64,000 nt of DNA from a virus: the IMG/VR virus record IMGVR_UViG_3300042691_021282, positions 1-64,000 of that record. One strand, 5' to 3'. Of the stretch, positions 43,101-52,616 are shown piece after piece. The stretch's first letter is position 1, and each line of letters begins with the position of its first letter. Position numbers and translations under genes: made by a program. Below the pieces are notes generated by a model. That model did not search any database and was not told where the DNA came from. It saw only the letters and a list, made by a program, of their open reading frames with translations.

Positions 43101-46100
43101 GTTATATCTAATACTTTTGGTATAGTAAGAAGTGCTTCTGATGCAGAAGCAGAAACTTTAACTTTTAAATCATTTACTTTTACAATATAAAGAGTGTTTG
43201 GTAATTTGTTAGTATTGCCTATACCAATAATAGAAGTCGTTGCTATTCCAATTGCATTTTGAGTGGATTCATCTGAATTTAAATAAGAGTATTCAACTTC
43301 TTCTCCAGTTACAAAATAGTGTCCAGGTATTTCTATAGTGTTATCTAAGATAGAAATTACACTAGTAGATACCCCACTAAAAGTTTTTTGGAAAATTGGA
43401 TTTTGCTTATATGTTAAATCAAAAGACTTTCTTACATCTATATTTGTGCCCAAGTATTCTGATGATGAATAAATTATATTAAACCCGTTTCCAAAATCAA
43501 GATCTGTGGGATAAACTTCGTCTAATTCTGTGATTAAAAATTCACAAACTCTAACTTGAACTTCAATATTTGGAGAAGGAGTAAACAATAATCTGCAATT
43601 TGATCCGGAAATATCAGAAGTAAATTCTCCAAGACTATCATTAGTTTGAATAACAGCAAATTCGGAAATTGAAGAATTAGTATCACTTCTGGAAATTATA
43701 AGTTCACAAGTCTGATATTCATTATTAGTCAAGTCCTCAACTGAAGCTATGTAATAAGCTCCAATTGAATCACTTTCAAAACTTGAAACTACATTTGCTG
43801 TTGGAGATGGAGATGATGATATTGTTTTTAATTTAGAATTAATATACCCAGCAGAATAACGTTCTGTAGCAATTCCTGTAGAAGCACTGTTCCCTATGGA
43901 AACTACAAAAGTATTCACATTTAAACTAGATCCATATCCAATTACTGGATTTAACTCAACATTTAAATTTCCTCCAGAAAGACTGAAATTAAAAGTTGTT
44001 ATTCCTGTAGTAGAATATGAATTTAATGAATTTGTATTCAACATTCCATATTCTAATGAATTTACATTAGTACCATCATTCAATAATGTAAATTCATTTA
44101 TTTCATAGTAATTTCCATCAGTAGATCCAATTTGAACTAAAACTTTTGACGATCTATATGTAGAGGCAATGCTGACTATAGAAGTTGTAGTTGCAGTACT
44201 TACTTTGGAATAATCTGAAGTTATATTAACAATGTTACCTATACTAGTACTTCCTAATCCAGAAGCAATATTGGGGAAATCAATAGAAAATAATTTTACT
44301 TCGTAAATATTATCTGAAAAATTATATGGGAAAAACTTCAACTGTCCAAATCCGGAACTAATTGAAAAGTCAAAACTTCCTAAAGGTTGTTCAGTGTGAA
44401 CAAATCCATATTGATTTAAATATCCAAAATTGTCATCGTGTAAAAGTGATACTAAACCAACCTCAACAGGGTCTAAAAATACTTTGTCCTGTATACTAAA
44501 GAAATACTTTTTATACCTTGTAGAAAGAAATGGATCGGACGAAATATCAAAACTATCAACAACACTAAATTTATCTATTCTTGAAGTGCTGTTGAAAGAC
44601 TTTGAGATGTCATCAATATTTAAGACTCGATTGCCAATAGATTCTATGTAATCTTGAAGTATTTTTGAATTAAATGTTATTTCATTAGATCCCATTTTTA
44701 AATTGGTTTCAATACTATTTTCTTTGACTAGATCAAAGTCATAGTAACAATTCACATTTGCAATATTATAAACATCAGATATTCCTGTTATATTACTAGA
44801 GTTCTGGTCTTTATTCATACCAGAATAATTTGAATTTGAATCTATGATTAAATCACTAAATTTTTTAAATCCTGATGTATGAGTTAACTTACTAACATTT
44901 TCATTCCATTTATCATACTCAACTTTTGATTGAATTGAATATGAAAAATACTGATAATAATCACTATCGTGTATTCTCTGTGTATTGTAATTTAAAAATC
45001 CAGTTTCTTTAGACCAACCTTTGTTGACTATAGATGAAGAAGATACATTGTAGTTTAAATCAAACTCTTGTATTTTTTTTATTTTTGCTATAGTATTTGA
45101 AGAAGAACCTCTAATTGTTCTACCAACATAAAAATCATCAACGGTAGATACTTTGATAATATCTCTATCAACATCATGATTTTCAATTATACCTATAGAA
45201 CCATTAGACACTATTTTTTCATCTTTCAAGAATTGTTTTTTCTTGATTTTTAATTCAAAAGAAGGTAAATCTTTCGAATTGATTATCCTTGCGGAAGAAT
45301 TTAATAAATCATAAGTACCTAAGATAACTCCATTTTCAAGATACTTACTCATACTGTAAGTTACAGTACCTCCAAATCCACCAATATTTGGATCTATACT
45401 TATAATTTCAAATGAATTATATTCATATTCTGATGAGTTATACCCTTTTAATGTTGACCCAATACCAACACTTACATTTTCAATAATTACATTATCTCCA
45501 GTAACAAAAGGAAAATCATCTATATCACTGTAAGATTTTGCAAGTCCAACAGTTACTGTTTTATTTGTAGAATTATAAGAAATTGAATTGATTCCAATTC
45601 CATTACTATTGTTTATTGGAATGATTTTTGGAGTATAATTTCCTGTAATTTTATTAGTATTTTTAAGTATTGATACTGTATGTCTATTGATATCATAATC
45701 AAGAACTACATCATCAATTTGAGTTTTTGTAAATGTATCAAAAAGAATTAAATCTGGTTTTACTGAGTATTTTTTGCCAGTAGAAGTAACAAGAATATTT
45801 TCTATAGTTGAATATGAATCTATTTCAAATATAGAAGAGAATTTTGCTGTAGGTCTAATTGAAAAATCTGAAGAATAATTAAATCCAATATCTATTATCT
45901 CTATATTTTTTTCATTAACCGATCCTATTTCTTTTCCATCAGCATATAATATTGCACCTTTATTTTGAACATCTAAAATTTTTGGTAAAGAAGTTAATTT
46001 TTTAGTTGAAGATTCAATTTGAATTTTAGAAATTGGACCATCTGCACTTGTGGGGGAATTAACATAATACTTAATATCTGAAGAATTTGATGAATATAAA

Positions 46101-49100
46101 GAAGATTCTGGATTTTTGTTTAGATTAAATGTAAATGTTGTGCTACCAACTCCAACTATTTTTTGAATTCCATTATACAAACTTTGATTTATAATAATTT
46201 TATTAAAGTTTGTTACATCACTATCAATAATTATTTCTAAATTTTCTTTTGAATTAATTTTAGTGTTAATTGGATTGAGTTTATAATATAGAATTTGAGG
46301 TGAATTTTTTAAGTTTAAAGATACTTTTGCTGAAGTATCAATTCCAACTACTCCAGATCTAGTAACATCAAATATTTTTGTTAATCCAGAATTTTCATAT
46401 TTATCTGTAAATAAAGGATCAGTATAGAAATCTAACTCAAATGCTGGATAATTTTTTGAATTATTAGTAAAAGATAATGATGAATCCGAAAGATCAAAAG
46501 ATATTTCAGAATTCCCTGTCACATTAATTTCAGAATTAATCTTTGATATAGTTCCAGAGGATGTTGAAGTAAATTTAATATAATTTGGTAAAGACTTTAT
46601 CGAATCATATAAAGTATTTGACAATCTGATTTTATTTTGATCTATAACAATCGCATAGTAAATATTATCATTTAGTAACCCTCCTGTAGGAGATCCAGTG
46701 CAAGTGTGAATTACCTTTTGTCCTGTTTTTAAGTTATGACCATAAATTGTTATTGTATTTTTTATTAAATCAACATCAGATGCAACAAAGTTTCTTGGAT
46801 TAACTAAAACTCTTCTATGTTTTTTATTATATATTAACTTGATAGAAGTACTTACTCCCGAAAAAACAGAAATATCTATAATATCATTTCTAGTCAAACC
46901 GTGGAGATCTTTTGTTTGTACAGTTACAACATTTTTTGATATATCGGCAACTAAAATGTTTTCATAATTAGTAGTAAAACTATGAGTATCTCCTGTTCCA
47001 ACTGAAGTAAAATATAAAATTGAAGAAGAAATTGAACCAACACCAACAAAAGTTCCTGTAGATCCTAAACCAACTTTTATTGTAGAAATCCCAATTAAAT
47101 CATTGGAAATTTTTGCAACATAAACAGTTGAGTTTTCGTTCAATTGGAAATTAGAAATACCATTAGTAGAAACTGAAACTCTGGTTCCTCCATTTGATGA
47201 GTAACTTAAAGAGTCTCCTGTATTTAAATTGTGATTTTGTAGATAAATTGATTGAGTTGGAATCTGTTTAATAACCCATTTGTTTACATATGAAGTTACT
47301 CCAATTCCAGATAAGGCAGAACTATTAAAATCAATTCCAATTGAAGTTTCTCCTATGGAAACTATTTTTTTCTTAGATATATCAAATGATGGATTGGTTG
47401 AATCTACTAAATCAACGTATCCTCCACCAGTATACTCTTGAATATCCTTAATATCAGAGAAATATAAAAACGTAGTGCTACCAGTCCCTATTGATACTGG
47501 GTGTTTAAAATTATTTGTACTTAAAAATAGTGTAGAATTAATTCCAACACCAGCAGTAGTTCCCAAACCTACGGATAATATGGGATTAAAATATAATTCT
47601 TTATTGGAAATATAGTTATATGAAGTCGTAATTCCAAAGTTAATTTCAAACTTTCTTGGATTTTCTGTTATAGCAGTACCTACAGGAATAGAAGAAACCC
47701 CTATTGTTCCATATTGGTTTCTTAATATTCTTAATTGAGATTTTTGTGGATCTATATTTAAAATCTTTATTTGCTCATTTCCAAGATAATATATATCATT
47801 TTCTCTTATTTTTGATTCTTCAAGAGATCCGGAAACATTCAAATAAGTAACAATCCCCGTTATTGAAGATGATTCTATACCAGATCTAAGGACCAAAGAA
47901 TGATTTTTTACTGATATATTTCCAAATATATTGTAGTCAACCAATGAAGTTAAGACCACTAAATCATTATCAATTAAGTTATGGGGAATAGATGAAAATC
48001 CCGTATAGTTGTCGGAATTATTAATAAATTCTACATCAGAAATAGTAGTTGTGGATGCGTTAATAAAATCAACAGGTTTTCCTTCTATTTGAGTTACAAA
48101 CGCACTTGTCTTACCGTCAGAAAAGTTAATTTTTTCTCCAACATAGTATGAATTGCCTCCTGTCACAATCCCAATAGAATTAATTTTTCCTGAAGAAATT
48201 GATTTTATTCTTGATATTTGGGATTTAATTTCATTTGGATTAGTTAATTGATCATAGGTTGTATATTTTTTTAATAATCCATATGGAGAAGTATTTCTCA
48301 ATAGAGAAGATTCATTTAGATTAAATTTATTTAAATTCGATGTGGATAAGAAATTAAATTTTATAGGAACTGACTTATAAGTATTTCCTATTACATAAGG
48401 GAATTGTGGTTTTTTATAATTAAGAAATGGTTCATTATTTTGAGGAAGACCGTCATCAACAGTACAGAAATATGCATATACTCCATTTGGGAATTCTGGA
48501 GTTACGCAGAATCTTCCATTATGCTCATCTAAGTCACCACTATTTGTAAAAGAATAATCTTCTACAAAAGAACCTGATGGATAATTTGGTCTATTTAATA
48601 AATTATTGGTAAGTTCATAACCAGAAATCATTTGCTTAACTGAACCACCAGTAATAGAGGCATAACCATAAGGTCCATAAATTGGATTTCCGTCGTATGC
48701 CCAACCAATGATTGGAGAATGTGTTAATGATGTTGATTCTACACCATTGATTAATTCTAAATCTGAATTATAAACTAATTTTCCATTAAGACTTCTCTGT
48801 CCAAGAACTGAAGATCTTAATTTTCTTGGAGCATATAAATGGGTATATTCTAATCCATTTTTATCATTTTTTCCTTCATAAAGAACACCATCATCAGGAG
48901 GTATTTGATTATTTGTAAAAAGTCTTTCAAAGAAATTAAATCTCCAAGTTTTAATTTTTGCCTCAAATTTAGATTCTGCTCCTGCAGGAACTATATTAAT
49001 TAAAGTATTTTCTTCGTATCCTCCACCACCATAAATTACTTTTACTCTTTTTAAAGAATTGTTTTCTATAATTGGAGTTAGAACAGCACCTGATCCAGTT

Positions 49101-52100
49101 CCAACAATACTTATCTTTGGTGTCGAATAATATTGAGTCCCACTATTGATTACTATAACATCTACTATTTTCCCATTTGATACTATTGGTTTTACCTGGG
49201 CATTTTTGCCAGTTAATGCAGTTATAACAGGTTGTCTATTATAATTGAGAATCTCAGATCCATATGAAGATCCTTTGTTTTCTAAGTGGACCGAAGTAAT
49301 CTTTCCCGTAAATATTGGTCTTAAATCTACTTGATTTGAATAGGTACTACCTATTCCTGTTTTGCCAATTACCGTTATTGTTATTGGTTCATAGTTAAAC
49401 GAATGAGTCCCTAAACCGGTGGAGTTAAAATTAATATAATTTTTAGTTTTATAGAAGAAATCCTTTTCAGTAGTTCCTAAAGCAACGTTGGATAATTTAA
49501 AATTATTTTTATCAACAACTGTTACGTAATATGAGGAATTTGATACAAGACCTCCAATATCAGTATTTGACGAAGTATAAGTTACTATTTCTCCTTCACG
49601 GTAATCGTGATTTTTTATAGTAATTATTCCAGAAAATGTATTAATTCCCACAGGAGAAACGGTTCTTTTTTTTGTCTCATATCCGTAACCAGAATTAATT
49701 ACTTGTGCCGACCCAATTTGTTTTTTCTTTGAAAGAGATTTAAACAAATGTCTACCAGTACCTATACCAATCAAATTAACAGTATTGATTCCAATAGAAG
49801 CATCATCTAAATTATTATATAATTTAACCGTAAATGCATCAATAACAGATGCATAGTATTGAGAATTTGTACTTAACCCTGATATTTTAGTTTGCCCTTG
49901 TGGATCATAAAGAACAACTTCATTATTTCTAAATTTATGGTAGGTAGTAAAACCTACAGTATTAGTTACTGTATTGATTCCTGTCTTTGCATTAAAAGAT
50001 GCTGAATAATCTATTGATACTAAGTTCAAAGAAACTTGTGCTTCTTTTCCATTACCACCGGATATAATAACAGTAGGAGTTTCTGTGAAATCAAAACCTG
50101 GATCAATAATATCAACTCTTTCTAAAGATCCATTGATTGATAAGTATCCATTTGCACCAAAACCATTATCATCTTCAATACTTAATACTGGTGGATTAAT
50201 AATATCATATCCACTCCCTGATGCGGTTGGAAAAATGTCTTCTATTTCTCCATAATATAAAACATCTTTAGATTTATAATTCAATAACTCAACTCCATTC
50301 ACAAAAATTCCAGTTGTTCCTGGAAAAGTTTCTACGTTAGAATTGTTATCAGGAATTTTAGGAGTTGATAGTTCTCTAAAAATATTTTGAGGTAGTAATT
50401 TTTTAGTGTCAAGAGTTGAATTTGTAAATGATTCTAACACAAATTTATTATTTGTAACACTACCGGTCACTTTAACAAAGTTTTGCGTGTAGATATTTTC
50501 TCTACTTCTAGCAAGTTTAATATTATTTTGATCTACAGCATAAACAAAATAAATTCCTTTTTTAAGATCTAACTTATTGTTATTATCTCCTGGCACATAA
50601 ACAACAGCATCACCAGTGTAAAATCTATGAGAAATTGCATTAATTATTTCAGATTCAATATATGAACCAGAAAAAGTCACTGATCTATCAGTTATTAATA
50701 ATGGTTCAAAAATATAATTTGGCAATGATTGCGAATTTACAAAAATATTTTGCTCTTTATCAATATAAACGTTTTGAACATTTGTAGAATATTTTGAAAG
50801 TTCTGGGTAATTTATCGAATTAACTTTTAAAATATTTTTTCTTAATGTATAACTAATAGATTCATTTACATCTTCAAATCCGACAACAAAAAATGTTTTT
50901 TTGTTTGATTGCCCTACTATGGTTCCATTTTTTGGAGATCCTTCACTGTATAATAAAGTAACAGAATCTCCTACTTTTAAAATATTGTCATCATATAAAA
51001 CAACTTCATAAACTAAATTAGCAGTATCAACTAAAGAAATTTTTTCTAATTTATATTTTGTTGTTATGTTATAAAACCAATTTTCAGACTTTACAGTTTC
51101 TAAATTCTTGCCTAGAGTTTTAATTTTTATTCTTTCATTTATGGATGAATAATATGGAGTTGATTCAATATTTACTGAAGATAAAACCCCACCTACAAAA
51201 ACTTTAATCTGCTCAGAACCATTGTATCCATAAGCGAAAGTATTTAATCTAATAGTAGAATTTACACTAATATCTTGAACTATACCACTGCAATCTAAAA
51301 ATTGAGTAGATGTTCTTGATAAGTAAGATACTACAAAAGTTGTTCCATCTATTTTTTGAATTAACAGTTCACCAGAGTCTGGAAATCCTATAGTTGAATC
51401 TACATCAATAAAATCACTACCAGAACTGATATCTATTGTAGTTTTTGATTTTGGATGGATAGTAAATTCCCCTAGATTTGAACTATAAGTATTTTCTTTT
51501 GTTTGATCTAAACTTATAGTATAGTAAAAGTTACTTCCTCTTTGAATTTTTTCTACCTTAGCAATTGTTCCCTTTGATTGTGGGATGTTAAGATATTCGT
51601 CTTGATATAAAGTTAAGTTTTCTAGATCTTCTGGGTCTCCTTCAAATTGTTCAACAACTAAATCTCTAAAAACATTATACTGAGCATCTGAAGACTGAAT
51701 AACAAAATCTCTTGGTCTAATGATACTTACATCTTCACCAAAGAGTGCTCTGAAAAGAAGTTCAAAGGAGCAATCAGATCCCTTTGATTGGTAAAATTGC
51801 TTTATATTGCGAATAAATGTTGCTTCATTGATTTGGTCATAAAATTCTTCATCTTCAAATCCTGGAGCAAGTTGAATTTTGATTTTTTTGAAGAATTCTG
51901 TAAGAAATATTATGCTTAAATTGGTTATTTCTGACCCTAATACGTGACTGTCAATTGAAGTTTCTTCATAGACAAGTTCATCTGTTGTATTATCTGAATC
52001 ATATGCTACAGTAGCATTAAATCCTCTAGTACAATTTGTAAGTTTATTTCCATTAATTTCGCAGGTATATGTATTTGATGAATTATAAACACTAACTTCA

Positions 52101-52615
52101 GTATCAATAATTAAAGGAGAATCTGTAAGAACACTTAATCCATCTTCGATGGATAAAATTTTTGTAGTATTTACAATATTTCCTTGATTGTCTTTAATAA
52201 TAAGTATCTTTCCTATCCAATCCTCATTAACATCTGAAGAAACAATAGAAGTTGACCCTACTTCTATTGTAAATGTTGCCGTTGTTATAGTATCTTCTAC
52301 TAATCTTTCATACCAAATAATTTCGTTATCAATTTTAATTAATCCATAATTTTTTGGAAGATCTTTACTTGAGTATATAAAAACTTCATTTTCAAAGTCT
52401 AATGGGTATGTGAGTGTCGTTGTTAAATCTAAATTTGTAACACTATCAATTTGAACATACTTGTCAATATTATGAATTATATCAAGAGCAGCACTTTGAT
52501 TTTCTTGAGATTTATAATATTGTGATAAAAACTCTATAACTAACGGAAATTCTATTTTAACGTACTCTGGTACGAGACTTTCTACAATTGAATAGAATTT
52601 AATTGAGTTCTTCAT
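40187..52615 (-). CDS. 7: Giant baseplate wedge protein gp7, 4142 aa
   Basis: Four times the length of T4 gp7 (1032). The identification rests on position between gp6 and gp8 and on a segment at about residues 277-297, KGSDCSFELLFRALFGEDVS, matching the T4 C-terminal KGIEASYKFLFKVLYNEEVE. The wedge core thus lies at the N-terminus, followed by nearly 3800 residues of beta-rich repeats. About a dozen GxGY repeats occur, for example NSGSGYRSG, NYGFGYQIG and DGGVGYSTNP. Around 1300-1400 is a YHYH-type domain (GWAYDGNPIYGPYGY, DEHNGRFCVTPEF). The bulk is probably a peripheral or host-facing extension. The frame is open throughout, with no break. Confidence 0.85.
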   Translation of the reverse strand: MKNSIKFYSIVESLVPEYVKIEFPLVIEFLSQYYKSQENQSAALDIIHNIDKYVQIDSVTNLDLTTTLTYPLDFENEVFIYSSKDLPKNYGLIKIDNEIIWYERLVEDTITTATFTIEVGSTSIVSSDVNEDWIGKILIIKDNQGNIVNTTKILSIEDGLSVLTDSPLIIDTEVSVYNSSNTYTCEINGNKLTNCTRGFNATVAYDSDNTTDELVYEETSIDSHVLGSEITNLSIIFLTEFFKKIKIQLAPGFEDEEFYDQINEATFIRNIKQFYQSKGSDCSFELLFRALFGEDVSIIRPRDFVIQSSDAQYNVFRDLVVEQFEGDPEDLENLTLYQDEYLNIPQSKGTIAKVEKIQRGSNFYYTISLDQTKENTYSSNLGEFTIHPKSKTTIDISSGSDFIDVDSTIGFPDSGELLIQKIDGTTFVVSYLSRTSTQFLDCSGIVQDISVNSTIRLNTFAYGYNGSEQIKVFVGGVLSSVNIESTPYYSSINERIKIKTLGKNLETVKSENWFYNITTKYKLEKISLVDTANLVYEVVLYDDNILKVGDSVTLLYSEGSPKNGTIVGQSNKKTFFVVGFEDVNESISYTLRKNILKVNSINYPELSKYSTNVQNVYIDKEQNIFVNSQSLPNYIFEPLLITDRSVTFSGSYIESEIINAISHRFYTGDAVVYVPGDNNNKLDLKKGIYFVYAVDQNNIKLARSRENIYTQNFVKVTGSVTNNKFVLESFTNSTLDTKKLLPQNIFRELSTPKIPDNNSNVETFPGTTGIFVNGVELLNYKSKDVLYYGEIEDIFPTASGSGYDIINPPVLSIEDDNGFGANGYLSINGSLERVDIIDPGFDFTETPTVIISGGNGKEAQVSLNLVSIDYSASFNAKTGINTVTNTVGFTTYHKFRNNEVVLYDPQGQTKISGLSTNSQYYASVIDAFTVKLYNNLDDASIGINTVNLIGIGTGRHLFKSLSKKKQIGSAQVINSGYGYETKKRTVSPVGINTFSGIITIKNHDYREGEIVTYTSSNTDIGGLVSNSSYYVTVVDKNNFKLSNVALGTTEKDFFYKTKNYINFNSTGLGTHSFNYEPITITVIGKTGIGSTYSNQVDLRPIFTGKITSVHLENKGSSYGSEILNYNRQPVITALTGKNAQVKPIVSNGKIVDVIVINSGTQYYSTPKISIVGTGSGAVLTPIIENNSLKRVKVIYGGGGYEENTLINIVPAGAESKFEAKIKTWRFNFFERLFTNNQIPPDDGVLYEGKNDKNGLEYTHLYAPRKLRSSVLGQRSLNGKLVYNSDLELINGVESTSLTHSPIIGWAYDGNPIYGPYGYASITGGSVKQMISGYELTNNLLNRPNYPSGSFVEDYSFTNSGDLDEHNGRFCVTPEFPNGVYAYFCTVDDGLPQNNEPFLNYKKPQFPYVIGNTYKSVPIKFNFLSTSNLNKFNLNESSLLRNTSPYGLLKKYTTYDQLTNPNEIKSQISRIKSISSGKINSIGIVTGGNSYYVGEKINFSDGKTSAFVTQIEGKPVDFINASTTTISDVEFINNSDNYTGFSSIPHNLIDNDLVVLTSLVDYNIFGNISVKNHSLVLRSGIESSSITGIVTYLNVSGSLEESKIRENDIYYLGNEQIKILNIDPQKSQLRILRNQYGTIGVSSIPVGTAITENPRKFEINFGITTSYNYISNKELYFNPILSVGLGTTAGVGINSTLFLSTNNFKHPVSIGTGSTTFLYFSDIKDIQEYTGGGYVDLVDSTNPSFDISKKKIVSIGETSIGIDFNSSALSGIGVTSYVNKWVIKQIPTQSIYLQNHNLNTGDSLSYSSNGGTRVSVSTNGISNFQLNENSTVYVAKISNDLIGISTIKVGLGSTGTFVGVGSISSSILYFTSVGTGDTHSFTTNYENILVADISKNVVTVQTKDLHGLTRNDIIDISVFSGVSTSIKLIYNKKHRRVLVNPRNFVASDVDLIKNTITIYGHNLKTGQKVIHTCTGSPTGGLLNDNIYYAIVIDQNKIRLSNTLYDSIKSLPNYIKFTSTSSGTISKINSEINVTGNSEISFDLSDSSLSFTNNSKNYPAFELDFYTDPLFTDKYENSGLTKIFDVTRSGVVGIDTSAKVSLNLKNSPQILYYKLNPINTKINSKENLEIIIDSDVTNFNKIIINQSLYNGIQKIVGVGSTTFTFNLNKNPESSLYSSNSSDIKYYVNSPTSADGPISKIQIESSTKKLTSLPKILDVQNKGAILYADGKEIGSVNEKNIEIIDIGFNYSSDFSIRPTAKFSSIFEIDSYSTIENILVTSTGKKYSVKPDLILFDTFTKTQIDDVVLDYDINRHTVSILKNTNKITGNYTPKIIPINNSNGIGINSISYNSTNKTVTVGLAKSYSDIDDFPFVTGDNVIIENVSVGIGSTLKGYNSSEYEYNSFEIISIDPNIGGFGGTVTYSMSKYLENGVILGTYDLLNSSARIINSKDLPSFELKIKKKQFLKDEKIVSNGSIGIIENHDVDRDIIKVSTVDDFYVGRTIRGSSSNTIAKIKKIQEFDLNYNVSSSSIVNKGWSKETGFLNYNTQRIHDSDYYQYFSYSIQSKVEYDKWNENVSKLTHTSGFKKFSDLIIDSNSNYSGMNKDQNSSNITGISDVYNIANVNCYYDFDLVKENSIETNLKMGSNEITFNSKILQDYIESIGNRVLNIDDISKSFNSTSRIDKFSVVDSFDISSDPFLSTRYKKYFFSIQDKVFLDPVEVGLVSLLHDDNFGYLNQYGFVHTEQPLGSFDFSISSGFGQLKFFPYNFSDNIYEVKLFSIDFPNIASGLGSTSIGNIVNITSDYSKVSTATTTSIVSIASTYRSSKVLVQIGSTDGNYYEINEFTLLNDGTNVNSLEYGMLNTNSLNSYSTTGITTFNFSLSGGNLNVELNPVIGYGSSLNVNTFVVSIGNSASTGIATERYSAGYINSKLKTISSSPSPTANVVSSFESDSIGAYYIASVEDLTNNEYQTCELIISRSDTNSSISEFAVIQTNDSLGEFTSDISGSNCRLLFTPSPNIEVQVRVCEFLITELDEVYPTDLDFGNGFNIIYSSSEYLGTNIDVRKSFDLTYKQNPIFQKTFSGVSTSVISILDNTIEIPGHYFVTGEEVEYSYLNSDESTQNAIGIATTSIIGIGNTNKLPNTLYIVKVNDLKVKVSASASEALLTIPKVLDITSVGVGTNHKFTSKKQNSKCLISIDNIIQSPIVSTSVTTGVTTSLSKTTNIIKISSTDDLYGGDFIKINDEIMKIKSVGFGSTNSILVQRPLLGTIVQSHNLNDTVTKISGNYNIIDNTLHFSEAPFGNIEFLNSNNRGDEQDYYKIDSRSKFNGRVFIRSGVENSLEETYAKNYIFDSISLSFTGFTTAFTLSSNNSNVSGIVTSNGIVLINNVFQLPNKITGTIEENQYTLTESSGITTIVFEPSTLINYDSDINKTSLPRGGIILSVASTEGFGYQPLVAAGGTAVVSLAGTIQSISIGNSGSGYRSGIQTTVNVSVATSSTGIININKIGTATVSNGNIVSVAITNPGTGYTSTNPPIVVFESPLPYYNIPLIYSSLSSGIGTGAKVNIIVGQGSSVINFEISNYGFGYQIGDILTINVGGSTGIPTNTSLPFKEFNLTIDQIYNDTFYGWSIGTLQVLDSVENLIDGNRKLFPIKVDGQQISIRARKGSSIDIQSTLLVFINDVLQVPGEGYTFNGGSIIEISEPPKEGDKLKILFYKGTGDVDTQSIDILEPVETGDIVNINSTDLLLDQTDRLVEQINNSDLIVTNSYFGVGVSSNTILKRPITLCRQTEDRFVDGRYVSKDRNIYEPLIFPITNIIENVSTSSTTIFVEGVKTFFDNAKEYVQNNVDNVPQKSIRILSQTTTSAAIATAVVSAAGSISSIIISDGGVGYSTNPSVIVQNPVGSGVTVGIGTTALASSVISIGGTVSSIIITDSGIGYTTANPPVVIIEPPSATYEDITNVSYTGDFGIIVGVATTSIAGVALTGITFDLFVPTSSALRNTSINVGIATTGISGIQTNYLFVVNNSNIGNGVTSLNSSGSIVGVGSTFLDGIYSAVKVSTAQTSVPGIGITNVSRVVVSVQSYNGLTGTGYSEFFGNYSWGLISNLTRKTPQSFAANINGYSGIVTSPIVIRSKSLKYIGYSTT

Positions 52616-52616
52616 A

